Origin: Zavarzinia aquatilis
GTDB lineage: Bacteria; Pseudomonadota; Alphaproteobacteria; Zavarziniales; Zavarziniaceae
Direction: 5' to 3'
Assembly (NCBI RefSeq): GCF_003173035.1
Contig: NZ_QGLE01000008.1
Coordinates: 159,720-223,719, forward strand
Length of the DNA stretch: 64,000 bases
Part shown: positions 1-9,221 of the stretch, one piece after another
Numbering within the stretch: the stretch's first letter is position 1
How the letters are laid out: each line of letters begins with the position of its first letter
The notes under the pieces: generated by a model
Databases searched by the model: none
Seen by the model: the letters and a program-made list of their open reading frames with translations, nothing else
What the model was told of the DNA's origin: nothing
Made by a program: the position numbers and the translations under genes

Positions 1-169
1 AGACGACCTTGATTCCGGTTTCCTTCTCGAAATCCGCCAGGGTCGTATCGTCGATATATTCTTCCCAGTTATAGACGTTGACGACCTTCTCCTCGGCGCG
101 GGCGACGCCAGCGAAGGCCGCCGACGCGATCAGCGCCGTGGAAAGACAGGACTTGAGCGAAAAAGACAT
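1..169 (-). CDS. Polyamine-type ABC transporter substrate-binding protein, N-terminal part
   Basis: The gene runs off the left edge; only about 56 codons are visible. The protein starts with a Sec signal peptide (basic MSFSLKSC, hydrophobic core, cleavage near ARA-EE). It is followed by VVNVYNWEEYIDD, the usual mature N-terminus of PotD/PotF-family periplasmic binding proteins for putrescine or spermidine. A strong CGGAGG ribosome-binding site sits 6 bases before the ATG at 169. The rest of the gene and any permease/ATPase partners lie outside the window. The family is well supported by the NVYNWEEYI motif; the substrate is inferred from the family only. Confidence 0.8.
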   Translation of the reverse strand, partial: MSFSLKSCLSTALIASAAFAGVARAEEKVVNVYNWEEYIDDTTLADFEKETGIKVV

Positions 170-318
170 GAGGGCCTCCGGTTTAGGAACGCCGTTGTTT
201 CCGCGGGGCGTTCCCGAGCAATTGGCAGGACCCGGCAATTAGAACCGTGCGGTCACGGCTTGGTCAACACAAAGCCTGCCTTTGCACGGGCTTGACCTTG
301 TCCGTCAGCCCGTTTCCT

Positions 319-1266
319 TCAGCGTTTCCGCACGCACCAGACATTCAGGCGGTCGGCGCGGCCCGTCGCGGCGTAATGGCGCGTCAGCAGGGCCTGCGAC
401 AGGGTGCTGGGCTGCCGGTACGGCTCGCCGCCTTCGATCCGGCGCCGGTCGGCGACGATCCGATTCGAGCGCAGCATGTCGATCAGCTTCGCCTCGTCGA
501 AAATCTCGATCTCGCCGAAGCCGAGGCGGTCCAGAATCTCGCGGAAATGCGGCTTGTCGTAGAAGATCACATGGACGGGCGCCTGCAGCCCCAGCCAGTT
601 CTCGCCGAACTGTTCGGCGGTGCCGCCATGGGCATAGGGCACGGCGATGTTGAGGACGCCGCCGATCGCCATCTTGCGCGCGATTTTCTCCAGCGTCTCG
701 ACCGGGTGGTACAGGTGTTCGACCACGTGATTGATGCGCACGAGGTCGAGGGAGCCGTCCTCGATCCGGGCGAAACCCTCGTCATTGGCGCGCAGGCCAA
801 TGTGACCGGCGGCGGTCACGGTCTGCAGCGGCGTGTCGGCGAAATCCATGCCGATGGTCTTGCGCGCGCCGCGCTTGCGCGCCTTGTTCAGGAAGGAGGC
901 CGAGCCGCAGCCGTAGTCGAGCACGGCGGCCTTGCGCCGGAACGCGGCCTTGTAGCGCGAACTGATGGCGCGGGTGACGCGGGCGCTTTCGGCGAGGTCG
1001 GCCATGCGCCGCACCCACCAGGTGCCGAAGCCGCCCTGGTTCTTGTTGTAGGACTGATAGGGTTCGTAATCCGCGGTGTAATAGGCGCCGGACTCGGCCT
1101 CGTTCGGCCTTGTGGCGAGGAAGCGGAGCTTGCAGGGCCGGCATTCCATATAGAGGAAGGGGCGGCCCGGCCGCAGGCCGAAATGGTCGAACGACCGCAG
1201 CCATTCGACGAGATCGGGCGACCCGCAATGCGGGCAGCGATCGAGCGATTCCAGACCCTGTTCCAT
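319..1266 (-). CDS. Class I SAM-dependent methyltransferase with N-terminal zinc ribbon
   Basis: 315 aa. CxxC pairs at about residues 11/14 and 42/45 form a probable zinc ribbon, as in sugar C-methyltransferase-like proteins. SAM motif I (VLDYGCGSASF) is at 115-125, and a post-I NHVVEHLYHP segment is typical of Methyltransf_11/23 enzymes. ATG 1266 was chosen because GAGGGG precedes it; an in-frame upstream extension exists but reads through the glycosyltransferase gene upstream. It is last in a run of minus-strand glycan genes (ELM1-family protein, GT8-like, GT, this gene), so a role in modifying an envelope sugar is likely. The substrate cannot be told. Confidence 0.8.
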   Translation of the reverse strand: MEQGLESLDRCPHCGSPDLVEWLRSFDHFGLRPGRPFLYMECRPCKLRFLATRPNEAESGAYYTADYEPYQSYNKNQGGFGTWWVRRMADLAESARVTRAISSRYKAAFRRKAAVLDYGCGSASFLNKARKRGARKTIGMDFADTPLQTVTAAGHIGLRANDEGFARIEDGSLDLVRINHVVEHLYHPVETLEKIARKMAIGGVLNIAVPYAHGGTAEQFGENWLGLQAPVHVIFYDKPHFREILDRLGFGEIEIFDEAKLIDMLRSNRIVADRRRIEGGEPYRQPSTLSQALLTRHYAATGRADRLNVWCVRKR

Positions 1267-1289
1267 CTTTCCCCTCAAGTCGGCCCGGA

Positions 1290-2381
1290 TCACGGACCGG
1301 CGATATCGTCCTGCGCCGAAATCGCACGGCCGAAGGCGGCGCGTATGGCGGCCGCCCAGGCGTCGGCCACGATCTCGGTCGAATAATGCGTGGCGACGAA
1401 GTGTTTCGCCGCTTCGGCCATGTGATGCCTTGCGCCCGCGTCCGTTACAAGGGTCTCGAAGCGCGGCCCCCAGTCGCCGATGACGCTGACGCCCGCGAAG
1501 GGCAGGTAGCTGGGCAGGGGATCGGCGACGACGGCAAGGCCATGGGCGATCGAGGTCACCATGCGATTGTTGGATTTGACGACGGTGAACGGGTTGAGCG
1601 CGACCGGAATCACGCTGATGTCGTGCAGCTCCAGCGCCCGGCCGATGGTCGCCCGGTGCCAGCGCAGGTAATGGGTCGGTATGGACCAGCCCGAAACCAC
1701 GTCCGCGTATTTCTTCCTGTTGTTGCTGATCACCGTCAGGGTCAGCGGCACTTTGCGCGCCAGCGCCTCGATCGCCGGCCTGATCCGCGCAAGGTCGGTC
1801 ATGCCGCCCTCGGCGTAGGAGACGCCGTGATTGCCGAACCAGACGAGGCGCACCACCTTGCCGTCCCGCGCCAGCGCGCGGCGCAGGCGGCCGAGGGCGA
1901 TTTCCGCCTTCAGTCGCTCGAAGGTGAGCAGCGGGCCGAGGTCGAGCGGATCGTCCAGCGCGTCGCCCGCGACATGGATGGGCGGTGGCTTGTCGCAATT
2001 CTCGGCGACGATCTCGCCCATCTTTTCCGTCGAGACGATGACGCCGTCGACGCTGGCGACGGCATCGCGCAGTTCGGCGTCGCGCCCGGCCAGTTTCTGC
2101 AGCTGCTTCGGATTGTGGAAATGATTGTCGCACAGGTCGAGGAGGACCGTGGTGCCGTGCTGGCGCCTCAGCTCCAGCGCATGGGCGACGGATGCCCGAT
2201 CATAGAGCTTCGACAGGATCAGCACCGCCGGTGCCGGGTCCTGCTTGCGATAGAAGCCGGCATTCATGCCCTTGGCCCGCAGCGCCTCGATGATCAGGCT
2301 GCAGCGCAGGCGGATACTGGCGATGTTGTTGTCGACGCGCTGCGCCCACCAGGCGATGCGCGGCGGAGGGATGACGGTCAC
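1290..2381 (-). CDS. Glycosyltransferase family protein (GT-B, GT4-like)
   Basis: 363 aa, GTG start at 2381, only 4 bases after the stop of the upstream gene, so translationally linked. The N-terminal half has IAWWAQRVDNNIASIRLR and an LLDLCDNHFH segment, resembling acceptor-side domains of GT-B enzymes. The C-terminal half has VVRLVWFGNHGVSYAEGG and a conserved loop NPFTVVKSNNRMVTSIAHGLAVVA that matches the nucleotide-sugar binding part of GT4-type proteins (K-S-N-N-R-x3-S...G pattern). No signal peptide. Donor and acceptor are unknown. Probably acts on LPS core or an attached glycan with its neighbours. Confidence 0.65.
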   Translation of the reverse strand: MTVIPPPRIAWWAQRVDNNIASIRLRCSLIIEALRAKGMNAGFYRKQDPAPAVLILSKLYDRASVAHALELRRQHGTTVLLDLCDNHFHNPKQLQKLAGRDAELRDAVASVDGVIVSTEKMGEIVAENCDKPPPIHVAGDALDDPLDLGPLLTFERLKAEIALGRLRRALARDGKVVRLVWFGNHGVSYAEGGMTDLARIRPAIEALARKVPLTLTVISNNRKKYADVVSGWSIPTHYLRWHRATIGRALELHDISVIPVALNPFTVVKSNNRMVTSIAHGLAVVADPLPSYLPFAGVSVIGDWGPRFETLVTDAGARHHMAEAAKHFVATHYSTEIVADAWAAAIRAAFGRAISAQDDIAGP

Positions 2382-2385
2382 CGCT

Positions 2386-3705
2386 TCAGGCCCGGCCCGA
2401 TCCCTCGCCGAACATATGCACCGTTTCCGGCAACAGCTGACGCAGCGGCCCCGCCGCTTCCTCGACGACGAGGGCGACGCGAACGCCCGGCCGGCAACGG
2501 CAGGCGATCTCGACCTGACCGCGCCACCATTTGGCCGACAGCCTGGGCTGACCGGCGGTCAGCGCCTGACCGGGCACGGTCACCGGGGCGGCGGCGGTCA
2601 CGCCGATATAGACGAACTTCCCGGCCGATTGCAGCAGGCCGGCCAGGACCCAGGGAATATCGTCCTCGGGCAGGCGGTCGAGGAAGTCGATGGCGAGGAT
2701 GCCGTCCGCGCCCTGACCCCGCGTGGCATCGCCCCGGAACACGCCCGGGAAGACTTCAGCGGCGTTTTTCAGGCTGCCCGCACCGGCGCTGCCGGCGAGG
2801 CGGCGGGCGCGGCGGTCATGCCGGGCGACGGTGCCGGCATCCATCAGCGGCTTCGCCTCGGCCGGGGCATTGGCGCCGCGCAGGGCCTCGAAATCGGGGC
2901 TGGGGGACGTCGCGGTGAAGACGGTGAATCCCGCCTCGTCCGCCTCGCGCTCGAGCGCCAGCCAGTAACGGCCCTGATCGTTGTGCTGGTATTTGAACAG
3001 CTCGGGGAAGGGGTGCCAGGGCTGCTTGTAGAGGGTGGTGAAATGCAGCAGCATCGACTCGCCGTCGACATATTCGAAATCGCGGGCGTTCCAGCCGGAC
3101 GGCATGGTGCCCCACAGACCGGCCTGCGCCGCGACCTTCTGGAAATGGGTGCTGCTGTGGATGCGGTGGGCCTCTTCCTCGTGCCAGACGGCCGACAGAC
3201 CGGCGCAGTCGATCAGCATGACCGAGCTTTCCTCGTCGCTGATCGCGAGGGCGGCCGCGCCCTTCATGTCGATGTCGAACAATTCGCCCGGATCGGCGAA
3301 ATAGATCTGGTCGACGTCATTGTAGATCGCGCGCCCGGTTCGCCCGGCCAGATCGGGAATGGCATAGCGATAGCTGGTGAAGCCGGTCCACCAGTTGTTG
3401 CGGTCGAAGCCCGCGAGATCCTTCATCAGGTGGATTTCATAGGCGCGCGCCGGATCGCGGTTCTTCACCACCGACCAGACAAAGACGCGCTCCGCCCGGT
3501 ATTGCTCCGGCTCGGTGCCGAGGAAGATGTGCACCGTCGGCTTGCCGTTCGGCGTGACCCCGGCGACCGGCGGCAGCTTCACGGAGACCGGACGTTCGCG
3601 CCAGCCCGCGATCCGGTCCGGCTTCTTGCCCGTCAGCCGAAAGCGCAGGGTGCGGTAGCGGCGCGGGCTGCGGAAGGAACTCTGGGCGACGGGCGCTGGA
3701 CTCAT
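2386..3705 (-). CDS. GT8-like glycosyltransferase with C-terminal methyltransferase-like remnant
   Basis: 439 aa. The N-terminal domain (about 55-300) looks like a GT-A enzyme: PTVHIFLGTEPEQYRAERVF, then the metal-binding DxD as NDVDQIYF (D130/D132). The last 130 residues contain DGILAIDFLDRLPEDDIPWVLAGLL and GKFVYIGV, typical of the post-motif-I core of class I methyltransferases, but no glycine-rich SAM motif I is visible. This is an unusual fusion, perhaps with a non-catalytic second domain. ATG 3705 is preceded by GAAGAGAAG; an alternative TTG at 3726 would add 7 residues. Same strand and close spacing to the genes on both sides. Confidence 0.65.
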   Translation of the reverse strand: MSPAPVAQSSFRSPRRYRTLRFRLTGKKPDRIAGWRERPVSVKLPPVAGVTPNGKPTVHIFLGTEPEQYRAERVFVWSVVKNRDPARAYEIHLMKDLAGFDRNNWWTGFTSYRYAIPDLAGRTGRAIYNDVDQIYFADPGELFDIDMKGAAALAISDEESSVMLIDCAGLSAVWHEEEAHRIHSSTHFQKVAAQAGLWGTMPSGWNARDFEYVDGESMLLHFTTLYKQPWHPFPELFKYQHNDQGRYWLALEREADEAGFTVFTATSPSPDFEALRGANAPAEAKPLMDAGTVARHDRRARRLAGSAGAGSLKNAAEVFPGVFRGDATRGQGADGILAIDFLDRLPEDDIPWVLAGLLQSAGKFVYIGVTAAAPVTVPGQALTAGQPRLSAKWWRGQVEIACRCRPGVRVALVVEEAAGPLRQLLPETVHMFGEGSGRA

Positions 3706-3865
3706 TTCGGCTTCTCTTCGGATCAAGAGGTGCGGTCGGCGGCGGGCACGCCAGGGGCCCGGCCGCGAACACCCTTCGGCCGGGAACTTACCAAGCTCCG
3801 CCGCAAGTTGCCAGTGCGAGGGCGGCCGTGGACTTCCGGGCGGGCGGTCGCCGCGACGGCCGAAA

Positions 3866-4972
3866 TCAGGCCCGGTCGGGGCCTTGGGGCGAGGTGTCGC
3901 GGAACAGTCCGGCGCCGCGGACGGCCGCCAGAAACTCGACCGACCAGCAATGGTCCGACGGTATCAGGGCCTCGTCCGGGAAATCGGGTGGGGCAGCGGG
4001 GTGAAGGTCGAACAACGAGATGCGGCGCTGTTTGGTCTGCTGCAAAAGAAAGCTGGCGATGCGCGGCGACCAGGGAACCTGGGTGCCCATGAGGATGAAA
4101 ACCGGCTTTCCCGCGTTGATCGCGTCCGAGATCATGGAGACGCTTTCGGCGGTGGTGATCACCGTGTCGGCGTCGACGATTTCCCGGACATAGCGATCCT
4201 TTGCCGCAGGCTCGCCGAAGACGAGCAGGCGCACCGGCATGTCGGCCAGCCGCCGGCGCAGGTCGTCGACCACCCGGCGCGGGGTGCGGGGCGCGGTCAG
4301 CACCGTGATGCTGCTGGCCGGGTTGCCGGCGGCGCGCTCGATCAGCGCGCCGAGGTCGCGCCAATAGTCGTCCGCATAGCGGATCTCGTCGCTGTCCCCG
4401 CCAAGGAGGAACAGCAGGCGGCGTCGGCCGTCGCCCGGCGTGGGCGCCGGCAGGCCCGCGCGCAGCAGCCGCGTCGAGGCGATGGGCAGGCCGATTTCGC
4501 CGGGCGCGACGACATGGCCCTGATGGGCGACAACGGCGGCGAAAAAGCCGCGGTCCATCCGCTTCGGCGTGCCCAGATGGATCGCCGGCACACCCCACAG
4601 GGCGGCGATGAAGGCCCCCACCGCCTCGCCCCGGCCAAGGGTGGAGACGACGGCGGCGACGCGGTCCGGCGGCGGCGCCTCGCCGGTGAACAGCAGGGGC
4701 CACAGCCGGCGGCCGAGGCCCGGCGCGGCCTTCCGGCGCCGGCACCAGCGCAGCCAGGGATTGAGCAGAAGGGTGAGGGCGGCAAGGCGCAGGTGGCCCC
4801 TGACCATGACGATCTCGCCCCCGCCGGTTCCGGCCAGGGCCGAGGCAAGGCCGATCGCATTGTCGCGATCCCCGGCCTTGTAATGATCGACGACGAGAAA
4901 GCGCGGCGCTTCGGCAGGGGAGGGCGGCGATCCGCCGGTCGCCTCGCTGGTTGCATTGATCAGGGAAGGCAT
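3866..4972 (-). CDS. ELM1/GtrOC1-family putative nucleoside-diphosphate-sugar epimerase/glycosyltransferase
   Basis: 368 aa. The sequence VDHYKAGDRDNAIGLASAL at the start, LLGGDSDEIRY near 190, and ITTAESVSMISDAINAGKPVFIL near 272-293 are characteristic of the bacterial family annotated as mitochondrial fission ELM1 family, which has a GT-B-like fold. The plant ELM1 name is misleading; in bacteria the gene commonly sits with LPS core glycosyltransferases, as here. Start ATG 4972 lacks a strong Shine-Dalgarno. It is divergent from the GT2 gene at 5062. Biochemical role not established in the family. Confidence 0.75.
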   Translation of the reverse strand: MPSLINATSEATGGSPPSPAEAPRFLVVDHYKAGDRDNAIGLASALAGTGGGEIVMVRGHLRLAALTLLLNPWLRWCRRRKAAPGLGRRLWPLLFTGEAPPPDRVAAVVSTLGRGEAVGAFIAALWGVPAIHLGTPKRMDRGFFAAVVAHQGHVVAPGEIGLPIASTRLLRAGLPAPTPGDGRRRLLFLLGGDSDEIRYADDYWRDLGALIERAAGNPASSITVLTAPRTPRRVVDDLRRRLADMPVRLLVFGEPAAKDRYVREIVDADTVITTAESVSMISDAINAGKPVFILMGTQVPWSPRIASFLLQQTKQRRISLFDLHPAAPPDFPDEALIPSDHCWSVEFLAAVRGAGLFRDTSPQGPDRA

Positions 4973-5061
4973 TCAATGTCCCGGCCGGCTCGCAAGGCGC
5001 CGGCTTGACAGGCTCGCCGAACTGTCCTGAAAGTCGCCATGTCCAGAGAGGCGGTAATCGC

Positions 5062-5883
5062 ATGAGCAAGACGAACGACAAGGACGGCCCCAAGGCTGTC
5101 CCGCCCTTGTCGTGCTATATTCGCACACTGAACGAAGAGCGCAACATCGAGGCCGTGGTGCGCGCCGCGCGCCGGGTCGCCGCCGAGGTCGTCGTGGTCG
5201 ATTCGGGCTCGACCGACCGCACCGCGGCCCTCGCGGAGGCGGCGGGCGCCCGCGTCGTGGTCAACCCCTGGCCGGGCAACGGCTTCCAGAAGCAATTCGG
5301 CGAGGCCGCCTGCAGCCATGACTGGGTGCTGGACCTCGATGCCGACGAAGTGGTCACGCCCGAACTCGCGGCCGAGATCGCGGCGCTGTTCGCGACGGGG
5401 GAGCCACCCCTCGGCGTCTACGAGATCGACCTGACCTGCGTGCCGCCGGTGGGCGAGCCCTGGTACGATTTCGACCACGCCTTCCGGCGCAAGCTCTACG
5501 ACCGGCGCCGTTTCTCGATGCCGGGGCACAAGGTCTGGGACCAGCTGGAGCTGCCGGCGGGCACCAGGGTTGGCCGGCTGCGCGCCACGCTGATGCATTA
5601 TGCCTTTCGCGACATCGCCCATGTCGTCGCCAAGCTGAACGGCTACAGCACCATGGGCGCGCGCGACGGCAAGCGGAAGACCAAGGGCAAGCTGCTGTTC
5701 CGTATCTGGTGCGCGCTGCCGTTCTATTTCTTCAAGCACTACATTCTGCGCGGCCTGTGCCGGGCCGGAACCTATGGCCTGATCATCGCCGCGTCCGCCG
5801 CCTATGGCCGCTGGCTGCGCGACGCCAAGATGTATGAGGCGATCAGGATCGAGGAACGCCGCGCGCGCGAAGCCGGGCGCTGA
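5062..5883 (+). CDS. GT2 family glycosyltransferase (WaaE/KdtX-like)
   Basis: 273 aa. The protein opens CYIRTLNEERNIEAVV, then VVVVDSGSTDRT (45-53) and DLDADE (91-96), the classic GT2 nucleotide-binding and DxD metal motifs. Later W...G..FRRKLYDRRRF, H-K-VWDQ and a C-terminal ALPFYFFKHYILRGL membrane-associating segment are typical of the LPS-core beta-1,4-glucosyltransferase WaaE family. ATG 5062 was chosen because GAGAGGCGG precedes it; an upstream ATG at 5005 lacks support. It stands alone on the plus strand between divergent and convergent minus-strand glycan genes. Probably acts on the lipid A-core side of LPS; the specific sugar is inferred only from the family. Confidence 0.75.
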   Translation: MSKTNDKDGPKAVPPLSCYIRTLNEERNIEAVVRAARRVAAEVVVVDSGSTDRTAALAEAAGARVVVNPWPGNGFQKQFGEAACSHDWVLDLDADEVVTPELAAEIAALFATGEPPLGVYEIDLTCVPPVGEPWYDFDHAFRRKLYDRRRFSMPGHKVWDQLELPAGTRVGRLRATLMHYAFRDIAHVVAKLNGYSTMGARDGKRKTKGKLLFRIWCALPFYFFKHYILRGLCRAGTYGLIIAASAAYGRWLRDAKMYEAIRIEERRAREAGR

Positions 5884-5901
5884 CGGGGTATTTTTCCAGG
5901 C

Positions 5902-5983
5902 CGTCATCCCGGCGCAGGCCGGGATCTTTGGCCGTTAAGGGCGCCTCTCTCGTCGAAAGACCCCGGCCTTCGCCGGGATGACG
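5902..5983. repeat. Dispersed palindromic intergenic repeat, copy 1
   Basis: An 82-bp element bounded by CCGTCATCCCGGC and GCCGGGATGACG, with internal CGGCGCAGGCCGGGAT and CCCCGGCCTTCGCCGGG hairpins. Its reverse complement matches the element at 16384-16464 along most of its length. It lies between the convergent ends of the GT2 gene and the GT4 gene, so it may also act as a bidirectional terminator or REP/BIME-like sequence. Confidence 0.75.
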
Positions 5984-5997
5984 ATTAAGAGTGGACC

Positions 5998-7170
5998 TTA
6001 GTGTTTCGCCGTCAGGGCGGCCTTGCCGGCCGCGTACATGGCTTCGATCATGGCGGCGACGGCGGCGGGGGCGTAGTGGCTGGCGGCATAGGCCCGGCCC
6101 TGCCGCGCCCGGGCGAGGCGATCCTGGTCGTCCGCCATCAGCCGGCGCAGGGCGTCGGCGATCTCGTCCACCGTCGCATCCTCGATGTGCAGCGCGCCCG
6201 AGGCTTCCGGCGCGACCTCGGGCAGGGCGCCGCCCTTCTTGCACACGATCAGCGCATCGCCATTCATCATGCCCTCGACCGCGACCCGGGCGAAGGCTTC
6301 GGCATGGCGCGAGGGGATGGCGAGAATGGCGGCGCGGCGCATCCAGTCCATCGTCTCGGGGAACGGCCGGGGGCCGAGGAAGGCGATGTTCGGATGGCTG
6401 GCGACGGCGGCGAGGAAGCTGCGCTGATAATCGCTCGGATGGCTGCAATCCGTCGTGCCGATCTGGAACGCGCCGATGGCGACCGCCTTCCAGTCGGGGA
6501 AATCGGGCAACACGCGGGCCGCCGCCTCGGCGAAGGCGGCCGCGCCCTTGCCGCCGTTGATGCGCCCGACGAAAAGGGCGACCCTCTCCTTGGCGGCGAG
6601 GATCGCCTCGTCCGTCTCGGCCGCGGCCGCGCAGTCGACGACATTGGGAATGCGGTGGACGAGGTCGCGCGGCACGGCCGGCGCCGCCTCGTAGAGCCGC
6701 TGCTCGATCCAGTCGGACAGGGCGACGATGCCGGCGAGGCGATGCAGGCTGCCGCCGATATTCTTGGGCGGCCGCAATTCCTTCATCGACATCGGATCGT
6801 TGTGCAGGAACAGGAACACCGGAATATCCGGGAATTCCTTCTGCAGCATGACCGCGAGCAGGGGCCGGTTGTGGACCTGGATGACGTCGGGTCTGGCCGC
6901 GCGCAGGGCCCGGCGCACGCCCTCGAAATAGAACAGCGCCTCCCAGCCCATGACATAGGCGGCGGCGAGGCGGGTGGTGAAGAAGAAGGGCCGCACCGAT
7001 TGGAGCCGGGCAGTCTGCAAGGGGTCGGCGACCGCGGTGCCGAAGACCGTTGTCCGTGCCTTCGAGACCCCGGCCAGCTGATCGACGCAGAGGGCGATCG
7101 CCCCCGCCGTCGTCACGGAATAGCGTTCCTTGAACGGAATCACATCGACGACATGCGGGGGGCTGGCCAC
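5998..7170 (-). CDS. GT4 family glycosyltransferase
   Basis: 390 aa, GTG start at 7170 after GGAAGA. The N-terminal domain contains DVIQVHNRP and FLFLHNDP acceptor-domain signatures. The C-terminal domain has VALFVGRINGGKG (about 197-210), ALLAIPSRHAEAFARVAVEGMMNG (the E-x7-E donor site of GT4) and GGALPEV. It begins 14 bases after the thrS stop on the same strand and may be cotranscribed with it. It is likely part of envelope glycan assembly with the cluster at 0.3-5.9 kb. The sugar transferred is unknown. Confidence 0.8.
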   Translation of the reverse strand: MASPPHVVDVIPFKERYSVTTAGAIALCVDQLAGVSKARTTVFGTAVADPLQTARLQSVRPFFFTTRLAAAYVMGWEALFYFEGVRRALRAARPDVIQVHNRPLLAVMLQKEFPDIPVFLFLHNDPMSMKELRPPKNIGGSLHRLAGIVALSDWIEQRLYEAAPAVPRDLVHRIPNVVDCAAAAETDEAILAAKERVALFVGRINGGKGAAAFAEAAARVLPDFPDWKAVAIGAFQIGTTDCSHPSDYQRSFLAAVASHPNIAFLGPRPFPETMDWMRRAAILAIPSRHAEAFARVAVEGMMNGDALIVCKKGGALPEVAPEASGALHIEDATVDEIADALRRLMADDQDRLARARQGRAYAASHYAPAAVAAMIEAMYAAGKAALTAKH

Positions 7171-7184
7171 GGTCTGTCTTCCGG

Positions 7185-9104
7185 TCAGGCGGGGGGCAGG
7201 GCTTCCCCGGCGAGGCGGGTCAGGGCTTCGGCGAGGTCAATCACCGTCTGCTCGCCGCCGTGCAGCTTGCGCAGCGCGACCTGACGGTTCTCCGCCTCGC
7301 GGCGGCCGAGGACGAGCATATAGGGCGCCTTGGCCAGCGAATGCTCGCGCACTTTCAGGTTGATCTTCTCGTTGCGCAGGTCCGTCTCGACCCGGAGGCC
7401 CTGCTCCTTCAGGAGCCGGGCGACCTCGACCGCGTAATCGTCGGCGTCCGAGGTGATGGTCGCGACCACGACCTGGGTGGGCGCCAGCCACAGCGGCAGG
7501 TGACCGGCGTAATGCTCGATCAGGATGCCGATGAAACGCTCGAGACTGCCGAGGATCGCCCGGTGCAGCATGACGGGGCGCTGCTTCGAGCCGTCGGCGG
7601 CGATATAGCTCGCATCGAGGCGCTGGGGCAGCAGGCTGTCGAGCTGATGGGTGCCGCACTGCCAGGTGCGGCCGATGGCATCGCGCAGGTGGAATTCGAT
7701 CTTCGGGCCATAGAAGGCGCCGTCGCCTTCAGAGACTTCATAGGACAGGCCGGCGGCGGAAATCGCGGCGGCGAGATCGCCCTCGTTCTTGTCCCATTCC
7801 GCCTCGGTGCCGATGCGCTTTTCGGGGCGCGTCGCCAGGATCACCTTGAAATCGCTGAAGCCGAGGTCGGCATAGACCGATTCCAGCAGGCGGCAGAACT
7901 TCTTGGTCTCCTCGACCACCTGCTCGGCGGTGCAGAAGATATGGGCGTCGTCCTGCACGAACTGGCGCACGCGCATGATGCCGTGCAGCGCGCCCGAGGG
8001 CTCGTTGCGATGGCAGCAGCCGAACTCCGCCATGCGGATCGGCAGGTCGCGGTAGGAAACGAGGCCCTGCTTGAAGATCTGGACGTGGCCGGGGCAGTTC
8101 ATCGGCTTCACGCCGAACATGCGCTTGCCCTCGTCCACGGGGACTTTCAGCATGTTGTCGCCATACATCTCCCAGTGACCGGAAGCGATGTAGAGCGAAC
8201 TGTCGACCAGCTGCGGCGTCCGTACTTCCTCGTAACCGTCGGCGTCGATCTTGCGGCGGATGTAGTTTTCCAGCACGCGGTACAGGGTCCAGCCCTTGGT
8301 GTGCCAGAAGATGGAGCCGGCGGCTTCTTCCTGCAGGTGGAACAGGTCCATCTCGCGGCCCAGCTTGCGGTGGTCGCGGCGCTCCGCTTCCTCGAGCCGG
8401 AAGAGATACTCCTTCAGCTCCTTCTCGTCGCGCCAGCAGGTGCCGTAGATGCGCTGGAGCATGGCGTTGCGATGATCGCCGCGCCAATAGGCGCCCGCGA
8501 CCTTCATCAGCTTGAAGCCATGGCCGAGCTTGCCCGTCGCGGGCAGGTGGGGGCCGCGGCACAGGTCGATGAAATCGCCCTGACGGTAGAGGCTGATCTT
8601 CTCGCCCGCCGGGATGTCGCGGATGATCTCGGCCTTGTAGATCTCGCCCTTGTTCAGGAAGAAATCGGCCGCCTCGTCGCGGTCCCAGACTTCGCGCGCG
8701 ATCGCCTCGTTGCGGTCGACGATCTCGTGCATCCGCTTCTCGATCACCTCGAGGTCGGCGGTGGTGAAGGGCTCGCCCCGGGCGAAGTCGTAATAGAAGC
8801 CGTTCTCGATCGACGGGCCGATGGTGACCTGGGTGCCGGGGAACAGTTCCTGCACCGCCTCGGCCATGATATGCGCGCAGTCGTGGCGCAGCAGGTCGAG
8901 CGCGTCGTCCGACTTGCGGGTGACGATGTCGACCTTGGCGTCCCGCTCGATCACATGGGCGAGATCGACCAGAAGGCCGTCGACGCGCATGGCGAGCGCG
9001 GCCTTGGCGAGACCGGGGCCGATGTCGGCGGCGAGGGTAGTGCCACTGACCGGCCCCGGATAGGAGCGCAGGCTGCCGTCCGGCAGGGTCAGCGATACCG
9101 ACAT
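7185..9104 (-). CDS. thrS: Threonine--tRNA ligase
   Basis: 639 aa, the normal full length. An N-terminal TGS domain ([11 protein letters not shown]...) is followed by the HxxxH editing-site motif ([11 protein letters not shown]), then the class II catalytic core with [11 protein letters not shown] and the zinc-binding residues, and a C-terminal anticodon-binding domain ending in [29 protein letters not shown] 9104 was chosen from homology to the family start and a GGAG at the right spacing. It charges tRNA-Thr in the cytoplasm. A GT4 gene follows closely downstream. Confidence 0.97.
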   Translation of the reverse strand: MSVSLTLPDGSLRSYPGPVSGTTLAADIGPGLAKAALAMRVDGLLVDLAHVIERDAKVDIVTRKSDDALDLLRHDCAHIMAEAVQELFPGTQVTIGPSIENGFYYDFARGEPFTTADLEVIEKRMHEIVDRNEAIAREVWDRDEAADFFLNKGEIYKAEIIRDIPAGEKISLYRQGDFIDLCRGPHLPATGKLGHGFKLMKVAGAYWRGDHRNAMLQRIYGTCWRDEKELKEYLFRLEEAERRDHRKLGREMDLFHLQEEAAGSIFWHTKGWTLYRVLENYIRRKIDADGYEEVRTPQLVDSSLYIASGHWEMYGDNMLKVPVDEGKRMFGVKPMNCPGHVQIFKQGLVSYRDLPIRMAEFGCCHRNEPSGALHGIMRVRQFVQDDAHIFCTAEQVVEETKKFCRLLESVYADLGFSDFKVILATRPEKRIGTEAEWDKNEGDLAAAISAAGLSYEVSEGDGAFYGPKIEFHLRDAIGRTWQCGTHQLDSLLPQRLDASYIAADGSKQRPVMLHRAILGSLERFIGILIEHYAGHLPLWLAPTQVVVATITSDADDYAVEVARLLKEQGLRVETDLRNEKINLKVREHSLAKAPYMLVLGRREAENRQVALRKLHGGEQTVIDLAEALTRLAGEALPPA

Positions 9105-9221
9105 GATAGTGGTCTCCGATCCGAAGGTTGGGCGGGCAACTTCGGCGGATGCAGGCCGACTGTCAAGGCGCAGCCTGTCGCCCCGGCCCCGCCCGGCGCT
9201 CATGGCCGGGCCGGCCACCCC

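Noticed and set aside
247..1386. Long plus-strand open frame opposite the methyltransferase and glycosyltransferase
   Set aside because: Antisense shadow of high-GC coding DNA; low-complexity His/Gln/Ala/Arg-rich translation with no family motif.
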